This document shows, piece after piece, positions 1-12,243 of a DNA stretch of 64,000 nt. The DNA lies in NCBI GenBank assembly GCA_008508345.1, contig QNGE01000771.1, forward strand, positions 1-64,000, in the 5' to 3' direction. Below the pieces are notes generated by a model. That model searched no databases. It saw nothing but the letters and a program-made list of their open reading frames with translations, and was not told the origin of the DNA. This DNA comes from Paragonimus westermani (lineage: Eukaryota; Platyhelminthes; Trematoda; Plagiorchiida; Troglotrematidae). The stretch's first letter is position 1. The number at the start of each line of letters is the position of its first letter. Made by a program: the position numbers and the translations under genes.

Positions 1-270
1 CAACTTCGCGGGTTTATTTCACGGAATGCTCGAATTGCTCGTTGTGCGTGATGACCGTGTGTTGTGGTTTCGTTGGGCAAGGTGTTCGTTTTTGCCCGGA
101 CCAACTGTGTGTGCTAGGATCGACTGTACAGTATTACTGTTCCTGTGAGCGTGTGGTGGATCACTTTTGATGTGGATGTCGATCCTCTCCTAGGTGGCTG
201 ATGCTGTCGCGTCTGCGTATACATCTGAGTCACCTGCTGCCATGCGGTGTAGGCATTTTAGCCGAAGGCG

Positions 271-1030
271 TTGGTTGAGGGTTCTAATCGCTCTACTGCA
301 CAGGTCTGGGCTTCCTGGCAGTATCCAAATCCCATACATACAATGGTGTTCGAAACAAAGCCAAATACCATATTGCATCGGCCGTCGCACAGAATAAACC
401 GGGTCGCCCTGTCTGCTGCACATGGAAGGGTGGATAAGCGAAAATATGCTACTGCCAGACACTCACCATCGCTCTTCACTTCGACCACGAGTCCCCGAGC
501 AGATAATGCTCAATTAGATTTCAGTGCCCAGAAGACCAACTTGAGACAAGCCCGGGAACGCAAGACGTTTACGATTGGGACGTGGAACGTGCGCACGCCG
601 TTGGATTGATGCAGTGCTACAGAACGACCGGAACGGCGCGCCGCTCTGATCGCGATGGAACTGCGTCAATATGGGATCGACGTAGCAGCCATGAGTGAGA
701 CAGAGCTTGCAGACCAAGGTAAGTTTCGGGAAGCAAGTGCTTTGTACACCTCCCACTGGACAAATTACCCGATAGACAGTGCTACGAAGCATGGTGTCTA
801 TTATGCAGTCGCTCGTCACATTATTGATTCGATGATAGACGAACCGCACGGCATCAGTTCTCTATTGCTGTCCACGAAGTGATCACCACCATCTGCTTGA
901 CTACGTGGTTGTGCGACAGCGCGACATTAGTGAGGCGCGCATCACGCGGATGATGCGCGGTGCTGAATGCAACACAGATCATAGACTGGTCAGGACCAAG
1001 TTGCTTATTCACGTACGCAAGCCTGTTTAC
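271..1030 (+). pseudogene. Apurinic-like endonuclease domain of family A non-LTR element
   Basis: The frame opening at 271 reaches TFTIGTWNVRTPLD and stops at 607-609. The TWNVRT motif is the N-terminal signature of the exonuclease-endonuclease-phosphatase fold that nicks target DNA in non-LTR retrotransposition. After the stop, 655-756 continues with MELRQYGIDVAAMSETE, the motif around the catalytic Glu (SETR-like). The C-terminal part is at about 899-1015, with DYVVVRQRD followed by TDHRLVRTKL; its Asp-His pair (977-982) is the usual catalytic end of the fold. The middle of the domain between about 760 and 890 is short and frameshifted. At least two stops and shifts break the frame, so no active enzyme could be made. 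The fold is often annotated in flatworms as craniofacial development protein 2-like. Confidence 0.85.
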
Positions 1031-1189
1031 TGTAGATCTTTCTGACAACGGTAGACGTTGGATAGCAGACGGCTGGAGGACTGTAAGACGAAGACTGCCT
1101 TTCAACGTGTAGTCGCTGGTTGTCTGCAAAACGCTTCTGTATCCACCACCCCGGAGGGTATATGGCAACAACTCAAGAAATAAATTACG

Positions 1190-3250
1190 GTAGCAGCCAC
1201 CGAGAAGGTCGGTGTGGAGGGCAAGAAACGCCTGGACTGTTTCGATGAAAACAACGTGGCTATCTCCAAGTTGGTACCAGGGAAGAATGCAGTGTTCGCC
1301 ACATTCACACTGGACTCAAAAAATGGAGCGAAGAAAGCCACGTTCCGGAGTATCTGCCGCCAACTGACCGAGTATGCTCACGGAATTAGGGACAACTGGT
1401 GTGAGAAACAGGGCGAGCGCATGCAGGGTTTCACAGATCGTCGGCAACACAAGAAGTTCCATGATTCGGTTAAGGCGATCTTCGGCCCACCCATTCGGTC
1501 TGCTAAAGCACTGGCAGACGTGGACAACAGCTATTCTTGTACTCGGCCGGAGAACATCATGAATGTATAGCGCAAACAATTCAGCAGCCTGTTAAATTGA
1601 TTGGGTGGCCGTGAACAGCCTGCCGCACAGGACATCAAATCTTCACTTGTCCTAGCCCCAGATCTGCTGGAGTTGCAGAGGGCGATTGGTCAACTGTGCA
1701 ACGGGAAGGGTGCTGGCGAGGATGAACTGCCAGCTGAGATCCGAAAGAAAGGCGGACCGGCGTTGGCACATGCTTTGTTGTCGGCTGGTTCACTCTACCT
1801 GGGAGCACGAGGCGATCCCGCATGACTTCGATGACGCACTCATCGTACCCTTGTTCAAAGGCAAGGATAGAAAGCAGTGCGCTGACAGATACCGGAGTAT
1901 CAGCCTGTTGAGCTGTGCGGGCTAGGTACTTGCCAGAATCCTCCTGAACCGTTTGACTGCGACCGTTGTAAGGGAGAATCTTCCCGAGGAGCGGTATGGA
2001 TTCCGGGCGAGCCGGAGTAGGATCGACCTTGTTTTTGTTGCTCGACAGATCAGGAGAAGTGCGAGGAACGGAACCAGCCCCTGTATGCCCTGTTCGTAAA
2101 CTTCACCGAGGCCTTCGATTATATGAGTCGCAAGGCACTGTGAACAGTGCTTGGTAAGTTTGGATGTGCAGGTAAGTTCGTCAATATGGTTGGATTGTTG
2201 CATGTTAGCATAAAGGCGGAGGTGCAATCGTGTGGATCGATCTCTGATGATGTTGACATCGTCACTGGCGTGAAGCAGGGTTGTGTTCTAGCCACAGCCC
2301 AATTTAGCTTATACTTGACTGCCATGGTAACAGTTGCTTTTCAGGACTCTGGAGAGAATCGTGTTGATGTAGATTACCGGCGTTTCGGTGACAAAACCCG
2401 GCTACAGACCTCAACGATGCGCATGCTTCTATTCGCAGATGACAGCGCACTGCTGGCACACAGTGAGAAAGAACTGCAACGTCTGGCCATATCCTTCTCG
2501 TCGGCAGCATCAAAGTTAGGATTGGACATCGAAAGAAGTGAGATGTTTTTCTCCTTTCAGACTTCTCCTGGTAGATGTGCTGCTTGTGTGCGTCCACCAC
2601 ATATCCGCATCCATGGAGGCATTGTGGATAGCTGCGGGGATTTTTGTTACTTTGGTAGCAATTTGTCGACAGGTCTGTCCGTGGACCGCAAGCTGAGAGC
2701 GTGAGTGGCGAAGGCTAGTGCTGCTTTCCGACGTCTTGAAAGGCGTGTCTGGAAGAATCAAAGCCTGAAGATGGCCACCAATCTGTGTTTGCCGCTCAAT
2801 AGCACTGTCTATACTGCTGTATGGCAGTGAGACGTGGACGTTGTACCAGCGGAACGTGAGCTATCGTAGCCGCTTCCATGTGCAGTGTATGAGGCGCATA
2901 TTGGGTATTCGTGGTTGGACATGGTTTCAAACACGCAGGTACTGAGGTGAGTGGACATGGGCGGGATGGAGTCATGGTGATTCTGAATCAGCTCCGTTGG
3001 CTCGGTCACGTCCGTCGGATGGGCGATGACCGTACCCCGAAGCAGCTATTGCACGGACAAGTGAAAACAGGTAAGCGAAATCCCGGTGGTCAGACGCGGA
3101 GATACCAGGACGGTAGTGGGTAAGTCTTTCACGCTGTAACATTGATCTTAGGTGGTGGGAAGACTTAGCGTTGAAACAGACAGCCTGGAGGAATGCGGTC
3201 CGGGCGGGCTTCCGAAAGTTCAGCTGGCAGTTATTGTGCGGTACGCAAAG
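1190..3250 (+). pseudogene. Reverse transcriptase and C-terminal region of family A non-LTR element
   Basis: A linker (1214-1570) ends in FHDSVKAIFGPP, a motif that is also found in the second copy at 15.4 kb. The RT follows, beginning with LQRAIGQLCNGKGAGEDELPAEI at 1674-1742, then YRSISLLSCAG and a stop at 1923-1925. Motif A is degraded (FTEAFDYM, near 2100), and a second stop follows near 2141. Motif B reads GVKQGCVLA (about 2269-2295). Motif C is FADD at 2432-2443, so the catalytic aspartates survive. The thumb carries FCYFGSNLSTGLSVDRKLRA with a stop at 2702-2704, then LERRVWKNQSL, and finally LRWLGHVRRM near 2990. The region has at least four disabling lesions. It would have copied its own RNA at a nicked target. 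Confidence 0.88.
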
Positions 3251-3420
3251 GAACCATTGGTGCCATAGGTACTGGTGACGTGACTATATGGAGTTGTAGT
3301 GTGTTTGGCCGCGAATTTTCTGGCCGTTTGGGGTTGGTGGGTTACCAACGTACTCATAGTACAACGTCGGTGAAGAGGCGACGAGTAAGTTGGGCTCAGA
3401 TAGGTCATATCAGTGTACTC

Positions 3421-4968
3421 ATTCTAATTCTGTCAATGACTGTGTCGGCCAACATTCTGGTCGTTGACAGTCCGCTTCTCCTTTCAGAAACTTGGATGTC
3501 TGCGGTCTTCTATTCATTCTTTTCGTTGGCTTTGTTGGTGTACTATATGATGAATGGTCTGTCTGGCTTTTCATAGTTACATGAGAACTTTCCTTTTCAT
3601 CCTTATCATCTCTGTGGTGCACTAACTTGCACTCCTATACTGTAATGCTTGTTGTATTACACATCACAAATCTTTCTTCTTAGTCTAGGTATCGTCATTG
3701 CAGCCCCTCTCTGTTTTGTTTCCGAGAGGTAAAAATGTCCTATCCTTATTAGTCAATCAACTGGATAACCAGCATTGGCCGGCTGGACACAAAGGCCCCA
3801 TTGGCACACCTCCTGGTATTATTCCTTCGGTTTACACTGGATATGCGGTATGTGAGTGGGACCGCAAGTGGTGCGGCGCAAGCCGATTCAGTAATGGTTA
3901 TGCGCAGGCGTCCTTTGGCTTCGGTCACTGTAACAGACTAATCCGAATCGGATGCCGCCAACCGTGTGTGCTCCACCAAGCTACCTAGAGTTACAGCAGA
4001 ACAACAGAAACGAACTGCGTCTGCAATACATGCGAATCGATTAGGACAATCAGAGACAATGATGGGTATGGACTAACTTCACGAGGGTTTGATAATCCTA
4101 TTGATGGCACGTATGTACATGTACAGGGACACTCATGTGGCAGTACGCGATATGTGATCGAACCTAAATGAAGTGGAACACCCATACCCAGTAAAGTGCC
4201 GTTGCATATCTACTTGAACTTCTGAAATTGAACAGGAATATGACTAGTTTCATCGGAGCTCAGGTTTCTACATCATTCGAGTACGGAGTAGCAAGAGAAA
4301 TACACTCCGAGGAAGACCACCCTAGGTGGCTGAAACGTAGAGTATTACCACTTGCTCGTAACGTTGTGTTATTCCCAATCTGCTTATCAGAAATACGATT
4401 AGCTATGATGTGTGCGGGATTTTGATTAGCGCCAACAAAAAGTAAGCAACACACAACTGGTTGCGCTTACCGCGTTCTCAAAGATATTTCAGTTAGCTCC
4501 TTACCAAAGAAAGCACTAGACTGGAATTTCGCTCTTACTGAAGTACGCCATTAGCGCATATCCTTGCCACGGCCGACACAAGAAATCTAGCCACACATTT
4601 AGGGCAAGACTGTGTTGACAATCGTGCCGTTGACCTCACATCAGGCACAAATGAATTATCACGCGCGAAAGCTTAGATATATTCGCCTGTACCTAATGCT
4701 CACGTTGCCCAACAGTCCCGTGGAAAGACACGTTAACTGTCCCGTTGACTCCAATCGATGAACCCGTGACGCAGGCTTCTTATCGAGTTAAACGGACGGG
4801 ATATCACCGAATTATCGGGTGCTTTCTTGATTGCTGGTGAGTGGTAATAGACATGTATACAAAGTGAACACTAGTCACAGCTAATCACCGATGCTGCATT
4901 ACCACAGACTTTCCAGTCAACCGCATTCGAACTACCTTTCGGTCGATAGGAAAATTCACTGCGTAACC
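3421..4968. other. No identified gene; short motif shared with 59.85 kb
   Basis: I see no domain that I recognise here. A 96-codon open frame at 3698-3988 (+) matches nothing I know and could be chance. A stretch of about 53 bases near 4490-4545 resembles 59853-59905 (for example CACTAGACTGGAATTTCGCT against CACTAGACTGAAGTTTCACT), which suggests an unrecognised dispersed repeat. Confidence 0.4.

Positions 4969-4969
<1 letters not shown>

Positions 4970-5029
<60 letters not shown>
4970..5029. repeat. (TAA)20 microsatellite
   Basis: An uninterrupted run of 60 bases of TAA/AAT units. It makes long artificial Tyr, Leu or Ile-type reading frames that should be ignored. Nothing else is recognised between 5030 and 5930. 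Confidence 0.98.
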
Positions 5030-5030
<1 letters not shown>

Positions 5031-5938
5031 GTATATTTCTCGACGCATTTGTGAGAAGCACACTCTTGAGAGCGTGATCAACGTAATGATTTCCGAGCAT
5101 ATGTATATTCGAACACCCAATTTTCCATGATGTGGGCAAGGTGGGGACGCAGGGAACGAATGAACCTCTCGGCTTGACGTCATTTTTCGTTCAACTTCCT
5201 AAGAATTTCGGAAAGATCGCGATATGCCCAACCATTGCGGAATTTTAAGTGTCGGGCGAGGATGGGATGATTTTTCGCACGGGATATATCAGTGAAACCA
5301 AGGATGGAAAGCGGACTCATGCGATAAGCGGGATAACGTGAAACTGACTATGTGAGCTATGACGAACAATGGAACAAGTGATATTCTGGCATAACCTTCT
5401 ATGTGTTAATAATAGCACTGTGTTGATTCATGAAGTATATACTACATGCGAACGCCCGCTGTTGAATAATGCGGAAGGTGATCGATTATAAGCTATTCCT
5501 AGTATACGATTATTGCCTAATTTAGACGTCAATTATCTTTGTATAGACGGTGTATAGAATGAGAAGAATGTTTGACATTACCGAGAGGTTGCCGGGTGGT
5601 CTATCAGGGGCGAAAAATGAAGAGTTGCGACTCGAGGTATTTATGCAGTCATGAGACAAACAGTACGAGTTTTTTTCGAACAATTTTAGCGTGCACAGCT
5701 TTTGCATGGTGGTTTACAACTCAGACGCACAAGCTATCAATAATTATGGGGTAAGGGTGTATCGGGATGATTGGGTTTTTACTAACTGGCACGTATGTTG
5801 ACACCTATACGTGTTGACTATAGACATGTTTTCTTGTTCGCTGGCAAGTCTAAAAGTAAAACATCTATTCTGAAAGCGGTAGTTTTGATCGTTTTGAGAG
5901 GTGCGTGACTTAATATCACGCAACACAGAGGGTTTTCG

Positions 5939-6862
5939 TCAGATGTTATTAGGTCCGTTTCCAAAGATAACGTCCTCAGACAAGTAGAGCTTGAAAATGG
6001 ACATGACGTTCGTCATTGTTAGGAAAGTTTCTAAGTTTCGTTTGAATTGGTGTATATTCTTACTGGAACTAATTGCATACGGGAGTTTGTTCCAAATGTA
6101 GGAATATTTTACTAGGAAAAAATTTGAACGCAGTTTTCTCCGGGATTTAAGAGATGCCAAAGTGAAGTCCTTGTTTCTGAGGTTATACTTCGACCTGTGT
6201 TGTAAGCTAGTCACGAAGCTGACGGTGAATTTACTGCCATAGACCAAACTATACGTGAGTGTAAGGTTGAGCTTGAGTCGCCGTAACCAAGGAGGATCGA
6301 GTGCAAGCGTCCGGCAGCGCAGCTTTAAACAAGTTTGATATCATCAGCGAATAGGAATAGTTTGCCATGCTTGATAACTTGACATATATAGTTTATATAT
6401 ATGAGAAAGTGTAACGGTCCCAGAACACTTCATTGTAACACCCCACTAGTAACTGGTCTGGGCGTTGAGCTACTGTCTCCTCTTTTCACTGTTTGTGTGC
6501 GGCCTGTAAGGTATGACAAAAACCAGCTAAGCAATGGATCACGTATACCAATGAATGCTATCTTGAGCAGAAGACGCTTATGAGGCACACGATCGAAAGC
6601 CTTCGCCATTTCCAACAGCATAATGATAATCGCCCCACCGGCGTCAATAGATTCTGTCACATGGTCAAGAAATTCTAGCTGGCATGTCATGCAAGAACGC
6701 TTGGTGAGAAACCCATGCTGGGGGTAGTTTATAAGGTTTTGTGATAACAAGAATTCTACCATGCGGCATTTTGTTATCCTCTCGAATACCCTAGAACAAA
6801 TTGAAGTATGGTTAATGGGACGATAATTACTGAAGTTATCACCAGAATAAAAGAGATGATAT
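5939..6862 (-). pseudogene. CR1-like non-LTR reverse transcriptase fragment
   Basis: On the - strand, reading from high to low coordinates, the fragment begins with FSNYRPINHTSICSRVFERI (around 6840-6780). A fingers region with QHGFLTKRSC follows, then motif A (MAKAFDRVPHKRLLLKI, about 6620-6560) and TSGVLQ, a worn motif B. Motif C is FADD at 6340-6351, now in another frame. The segment then jumps directly to the C-terminal signature (RSKYNLRNKDF and YSYIWNKLPYAISSSKNIHQFKRNLE, 6200-6020), so the region between motif C and the C-terminus has been deleted. The order and motifs fit CR1/Jockey-type RTs. Endonuclease and 3' UTR are not seen. The copy is inactive because of stops, frameshifts and the deletion. 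Confidence 0.85.
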
Positions 6863-6987
6863 TATTTGTAGGCATTTGTGACGTTGAATCTTTTTCAACT
6901 ATTCTGTATTCACGTGTTGATGAAATCGCGACGAACAGCACCTAAGTACCCTCAGGTGTGCTGAACTATATTTCTTCCAGATGCTAA

Positions 6988-7296
6988 TGTTGTGCTTGCA
7001 AAAGACGCCTGGCCAGCAAGTTGGTTTATTGCGCAAACTTCCGTACAGGTCATGCCAAAAACTAAACCGAAACGCGTTCACTCATTTGCACGACAGACAT
7101 GCACTCACATACATTGAGCGACAGTACGTTGTCATTCGCCTTGGTGAAAGTTCTCACACAACATGTACACACTGTTCTGATAGTCTCTCCTTGTCCGTCG
7201 TGTTCGGGGCTAGTCCTTTTGTTCTTGAATGTCGCCTGTGGGTAATACACTACTCGCGAGTAGTACACTACTCACAACCAAACTGCCTGTTATGCA
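6988..7296 (-). repeat. Solo LTR-like repeat, related to the LTR of the Gypsy at 42.8-45.4 kb
   Basis: This block aligns along its whole length with 42818-43108, in the same orientation. Both start TGTTGTG and end in CA on the + strand, and share blocks such as GCAAAAGACGC and CACTACTCACAA. At 43.1 kb the block lies directly after a - strand Gypsy integrase, where a 3' LTR belongs. I therefore read this copy as a solo LTR or an LTR remnant. It contains a small direct duplication around 7240-7275 (ACACTACTC twice with TAGT between). No internal Gypsy sequence is seen next to it. Confidence 0.65.
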
Positions 7297-10200
7297 TCAC
7301 TAATTTCAACCTTCAAACGTTCCACTCACATCAGAAATTAGATCGTCGGAAGCCATCTATGTCCGTTTCTCATAGATGTTTTCACTATCCATGTTGCAAC
7401 TAGAAGGGGATAGCTTACAACTGAGAGTAAGAATTCTAGGAGGTATGTGAGATATTATTGTGGTCGTCTCTATCCAGCAACAAGCTAGCATAGTGACGAG
7501 AGTCCAGGTGCAATCACAAATGCCAGCGGCTTAAACAGAATCCAGTAACAAAATCACTCTCGTTTCCCGATGCAGCGATCTAACAATGACCTGCTCACAC
7601 TAGAAAACTCTTAGTCCACGGAAAACTCACCTGAACATAGTAATTCCTGTTCAACAGTTTATTCCCGGTTTTAATAAAAACAATGTCCACGCAGGCCAGC
7701 AGAACTTGTACAAACGCAACATCTGAGAAGGAAGAGCGAAATCTTGGAGGCGTGGTGAAGAGCAGTCGGATATCGCAGTGGTTTGCAAAACGATAAGGTA
7801 AGCCACAGAATTATCCGTACGTTCATCGGAACCGGTTCACAGGCAACATTTTTAGTTTTCAGGATAACATCTCCATCAGCTTTAAAGTCTATTAGTTTCT
7901 ACTGCTTCGTTTGTACTATAAGACTCCAAATCAGTAGTCAGTTTCAACAATACCGGTTACCTGTTGCCTGCCCTGTACTGCGTTCATCGCTTTTTTTGGA
8001 TTTTACACCATCTACACAAAGCTTACGAAGGGGTATCTGCAAACCATTGTAACGTAGCACTTACTCAATTGGGTATGCAGCTGCATCAACCAACCAGTCG
8101 GAACTAGAGGGATAAATCCTGCGAAACTGATTTCTTATATCGTGAGGCACGTGTTCACAGCACTAGCAGTAATTAAACCGCCTCAGTCATTTCCACACTC
8201 CAAATCAAACGTTTGCTGTAGTTAACCAATATCGTTTTCATTGAACGAGTACAGCTGACGTCACTTATTCGAAGAGGATTACTGGTTAAAATGGAACCAT
8301 ACTGCGTAACCGGCGATTAAATGTCTGTTTTATCATCCGGATTTTTACAATGTATATGCAAATATGTACCAAAATAGGTCCGAACAAATATGTCACATTT
8401 CAATACCTATACCTTTGAAACTGCGCACAACAAGGTTGTGTTTGGAGGAATGTCATCTAAAGAGTTAATGGGGTCGGGTTATACTGGAACACATTACCAA
8501 ACTGTGTGGTCACCTCTGAATCGGTGGGGAGTTTTAAAATTTCATTCGGCTGGCACATGAGTGACACAGTCAGCGATACATGTTGCTTAACCCCTATTGT
8601 TGTCCAGTCTTAGTAGTAAGCAGACGTGTATGTCTGACAGAACGTTGTTTCAGTGTGTTCCCTTGACCAGTTTTTGATTACTGTACGTCAGGAGCCTTAA
8701 TGAGGTGCATTCCGATTAGCTCCGACTCTCGTTTTGTTAACATCCATAAGCTGTTCGGTGCAGTGTTTTCTGGGACAAAGGTAGCTTTCCTTCTCTAACA
8801 GTTTTTGAAGTTAGTTGACCGCCTAGATTTCAGCAATCTTTCTGTATGCCTCCCACCTTATGTGTTCATGGTTATGAACGGTAGAAAACTAAAGAGGAGA
8901 GACCCAGCCGTCATGTATTCGTTTCATTAAACCTGTAGCCAACTCCATCGAGTACAATGAACTAGATTCATTCGAGTCACATTGTTGGCTGTGAGCAAAA
9001 TTGTGATAGTTCGTCTCATTTAGAATTGATGTTTATCCCCTGTCAGATTGATCCTGTGAAAAGTGCAACTCACCAGGGAGCTACAACGTCTGTCTGAGAT
9101 GTAAACAGCCTTTTTTTCCTGTACAACGCAAATTGTCTTCTGTCCATATCTTATCGTCCTTCTGAATTTTACTAATTCCGGCGAGCATTCTCAAATAAAT
9201 TACTGCTGTCTGATTCCTGTATGGAGGGTTTAATTCGGCGGTTACTGTTAACCCACACGTAAAATACCATTTGTTTTTCATTAAAAACCGTCATAATTTC
9301 GACTTGAGTGCATTTTGACGTGGGCTGTCCTTCTTTTTGCATCAGCCACGATACACATTATGGTGAAGAAAGGTTTAGTGAAAAGAGACAGAGAGTAGGT
9401 TCAGCCGCAGGAACTGGCATTCATTTTAGTGCACGCAGATTGCGGACCGTGGTACGTGACCATACTGAATGGCGTTTTTGAAAGCGCAGCTCCGGTGGAC
9501 ACCATTTCTTCAATCTGATTTGTGACACCTACTAACTCCACTCAGCGACACAGTACAGGTTTTTACAACCGCGTGACTGTCCACAAGCATTGTGGTTTCA
9601 CTCATGACTCTGGAATTTCTGAATAACATCAGGCATGGCAAACGGTCACGTATAAGGACCGGCGATGACAGGTTACGATTGTAATTCGTGCTGACGAACG
9701 TCTGCGTTCCCCTCGCGATTTTCCTGTCCAACAAGGACAATAATGTTGTACAACGCAGGTCTATCGGAGGCCGCGCTTCCGATTCAAAAACGCCTTTCAC
9801 CCCAACAACACATAGGAGCCATTCTGAGGTCGCTGTTGAATAAGCTCAACAGAAGCAGCAAACTATTTAGCTTTCTCCCGCCATCTTGTCAGAACTAGTG
9901 TAAACATTCAAAGAGATGCAACTGTCAACTGTCTCAAGTCAAGATGTGGACCCGTGTGGTCACGTGCCGCATCTGACAAATGAGCTGCGAAAACATCGGC
10001 CGAACAAATGCCGGGATGAACCTTTACATAAAGTCGGCTGAATTTCCCATTTGTGCTTTTTCGGATAGCAAAAACGATGACGATTGACGGTTAAATCGCT
10101 CCCGGTGGCTAAGAATCATTTGCTCAGTATCGCATACTCGACGACTCCAACAACGCTTGGTCAGACGGTCGGGTTAACGGGACTATCTTCAAAGTCCAAA

Positions 10201-11270
10201 GAAGTTCGAAAAGACGATCGCAAAGACTGGAAGTTTTTCGATACTGTCTGACAAAATTACAATGAAGGAGCTGCCACCTTGAGTGCGAACTAATTGAACA
10301 CAAATTATCCAGCAGAGAAGAAATCAAAATGTAGTAACCAAACACGAGTCCGCGAGCAGCCGCCAGTCAACGGAAAATGAGCTAAGAAAGACAATCCGGT
10401 GCAGTTGAGGGTTGGTGCATATCAAACAATGTCAAGAAGGGAAGTTTTAACAGATAGGCAATGATAATTATTAAAGGAAGAAAGCAAACACTATGTGGTT
10501 TTGGTACAAAATTTACCATGGTCGTTAACTGCACACAGCAGAGACTAATGAAAGTACACTTAGGATCGGCTTTCTACAAACAAACCAAACACGCCCCAAT
10601 AAATTCATCGCTCCGCATCATATCATACAAGGACGACAAACGTACCAGACGCACTTCAACAGATCCAACTTGAGCTTCAAGGAAAATACTGGACACCCCT
10701 GGGGTTTATTATTCTGAGAGAGGGACATTCTATATGTTCGCTCACAAAGTTTCACCTTGCAAGTAGACTAAATAAACACCTCAATAACTTTCCATTTTTC
10801 TTTGGAATTTAGCTTCAATTAACAGTTGAATCAACAAAACTGAGAACGATCCTCAGGACTATGAGTGAGGATCACCATTTACTTGTATGATTACGGCTGC
10901 AGCAAAAGCGACATCTGACAATAGATCGCAATTCGTGCACTGATAATCGGACGAAACGCCGTGAGCGGAGTCTATAGCAGGCCTGGAGATGGTAGGGACA
11001 AAACATGGCTCTCAGGCCCGCTACGATACACGGACTGATCAGCAAGCATGCGCTTATTCAGATAAGCATAAAGTGGGAATGAATCCTCCGCTGCGATAGG
11101 AATAGCACAAAGAACGTTTCGTGTTTGAACAGGCTGCCATGCGTTGGAAACAAATATTCAGATTTTAAACAGGCTCAATAGGGTATTGTCAATGAAGACT
11201 AGATCACCCTAACAGTGATGCACGCGGAACTAAACGGAGGCTAATGAGGAGCCTGAAGGTAGGCACACAA
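7297..11270. other. About 4 kb with no identified feature
   Basis: I read both strands and found no recognisable domain, RNA or repeat. Open frames here (for example 7783-8052 + and 9510-9800 -) are under 100 codons with no familiar motif. The stretch immediately left of 11270 should once have held the rest of the Gypsy pol whose tail follows, but I cannot see it. Confidence 0.4.
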
Positions 11271-11931
11271 AAATTGGAAGGAGCAACTTTATGTAAACAG
11301 CATAACCAAGGCATTTGGCAGTCCAACATGCAGGCAGAAGGCTTCGTTGACACACAAACGTGCCCTTCTCAAATCGCGCGGAGAGAGCGCGTCGGAAGAA
11401 ATCTCACAGCAACTCCCACTTGTCAACCGGATGACTTCCAACAAGTTGCTGGGTAGTAACTAATCTCCTGTCAGAGGCCTCATGGATCGTAAACTGCGAA
11501 CAAGCCTGACCTCCATAATTCCGACGGAGCAATCAGAAGGAAAACGACTTTCTTCAGTCGAACATGCCTCCCTACCAATTATATTACCCGTCTACGCCAG
11601 TGATCGTCGAGTCGAGCACAGCCAGTGGGCAGAAGTTGTGATAACGAGACGCCGGTGTAAGATGCTTCGTGAGATTTCCGTTGAGGGAATCACTTGGGCC
11701 CGCCGTCCCAATCAGCTCTGGCTACGCCATGCTGTCAATGACGAAGTCCGTGACGACCAGAGAACTATACCGCCAACTCCACCCCTGGACACGTTAGAGC
11801 TACCCGAAGCGCCAACTTTACCGCCGGCCTCTAAAACAAGACCCCAAAGACGTCGGACCCGTCGACAGAGCCGGCCACCGACTCACATTCACGTTGACCC
11901 AAAGAGGACCAGCTACTACCAATCTTCGTAA
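11270..11931 (+). pseudogene. Gypsy integrase core end and C-terminal tail
   Basis: The left part (about 11310-11450) is a frameshifted integrase segment: NMQAEGFVDTQTCPSQIARR corresponds to the usual NGQAERFV-T-KRAL stretch around the catalytic Glu. The open frame 11482-11931 continues with LRTSLTSIIPT, then WAEVVITRRRCKMLREISVEGITWARRPNQLWLR, the C-terminal barrel found after Gypsy integrases that binds DNA and precedes H/R-NQLR. It ends in a proline/arginine-rich tail. Its stop codon TAA (11929-11931) overlaps the polypurine tract directly before the LTR, a compact and plausible native end. Upstream pol is missing or beyond recognition. Confidence 0.8.
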
Positions 11932-11937
11932 GGGAGG
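11930..11937 (+). other. Polypurine tract of Gypsy element
   Basis: AAGGGAGG lies between the pol stop codon and TGTCGGGG, the start of the LTR. This is where plus-strand priming occurs in LTR retrotransposons. Confidence 0.65.
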
Positions 11938-12243
11938 TGTCGGGGAAGCCGCCAATTCCCCGAAAATATTGTTCTCTCTCTGTGTTCTCGCGTTAGTCTC
12001 GGATGGTTGGGTTGGCCGGGAAGTCTCGAACTAGTGCATATTCCATAGTCCGTTGTTCCCTACACTTGGCTATCGTTCCGTTATACGTCGTTCCACTGAC
12101 CGTTATTCCGTTTTCTGTTTACTTGCTCGTAGGACATTAAACAAGCGACAACAGGCTGAATCCTCAGCCTTGTATCGCAGTGTCATGTACGACGGTTTGA
12201 TATTGATCACTGGGACCCTCCTCTGGCCTATTCCGAGTTACAG
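11938..12243 (+). repeat. 3' LTR of the Gypsy fragment
   Basis: The block starts TGTCGGGG immediately after the polypurine tract. A plausible end is the CA in GAGTTACA at 12242-12243, giving about 306 bp. No second copy is found in the window, so the right end is an estimate. It contains a short inverted repeat near its left end (TCGGGGAA and TTCCCCGA, 11940-11966), a possible RNA hairpin. Confidence 0.6.

Larger units (their letters stand above)
195..3420 (+). mobile_element. Decayed non-LTR retrotransposon, family A (RTE/SR2-like), copy 1
   Basis: Successive pieces of an endonuclease, a linker, a reverse transcriptase and a C-terminal region occur in order on the + strand, split by stops and frameshifts. 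The 3' untranslated part (about 3250-3420) is shared, in reverse complement, with 14170-14345, which fixes the approximate 3' limit and shows that both belong to one family. The 5' limit is a guess; an open frame that runs into the endonuclease starts at 271. The C-terminal LRWLGHVRRMGDD and GGQTRRYQD motifs are typical of RTE-related elements that are abundant in flatworms (established knowledge). The clade assignment is an inference and needs a phylogeny. The element is clearly dead. Confidence 0.85.

Noticed and set aside
4885..5183. Frames rich in Leu, Tyr or Ile repeats
   Set aside because: Products of the (TAA)20 microsatellite.
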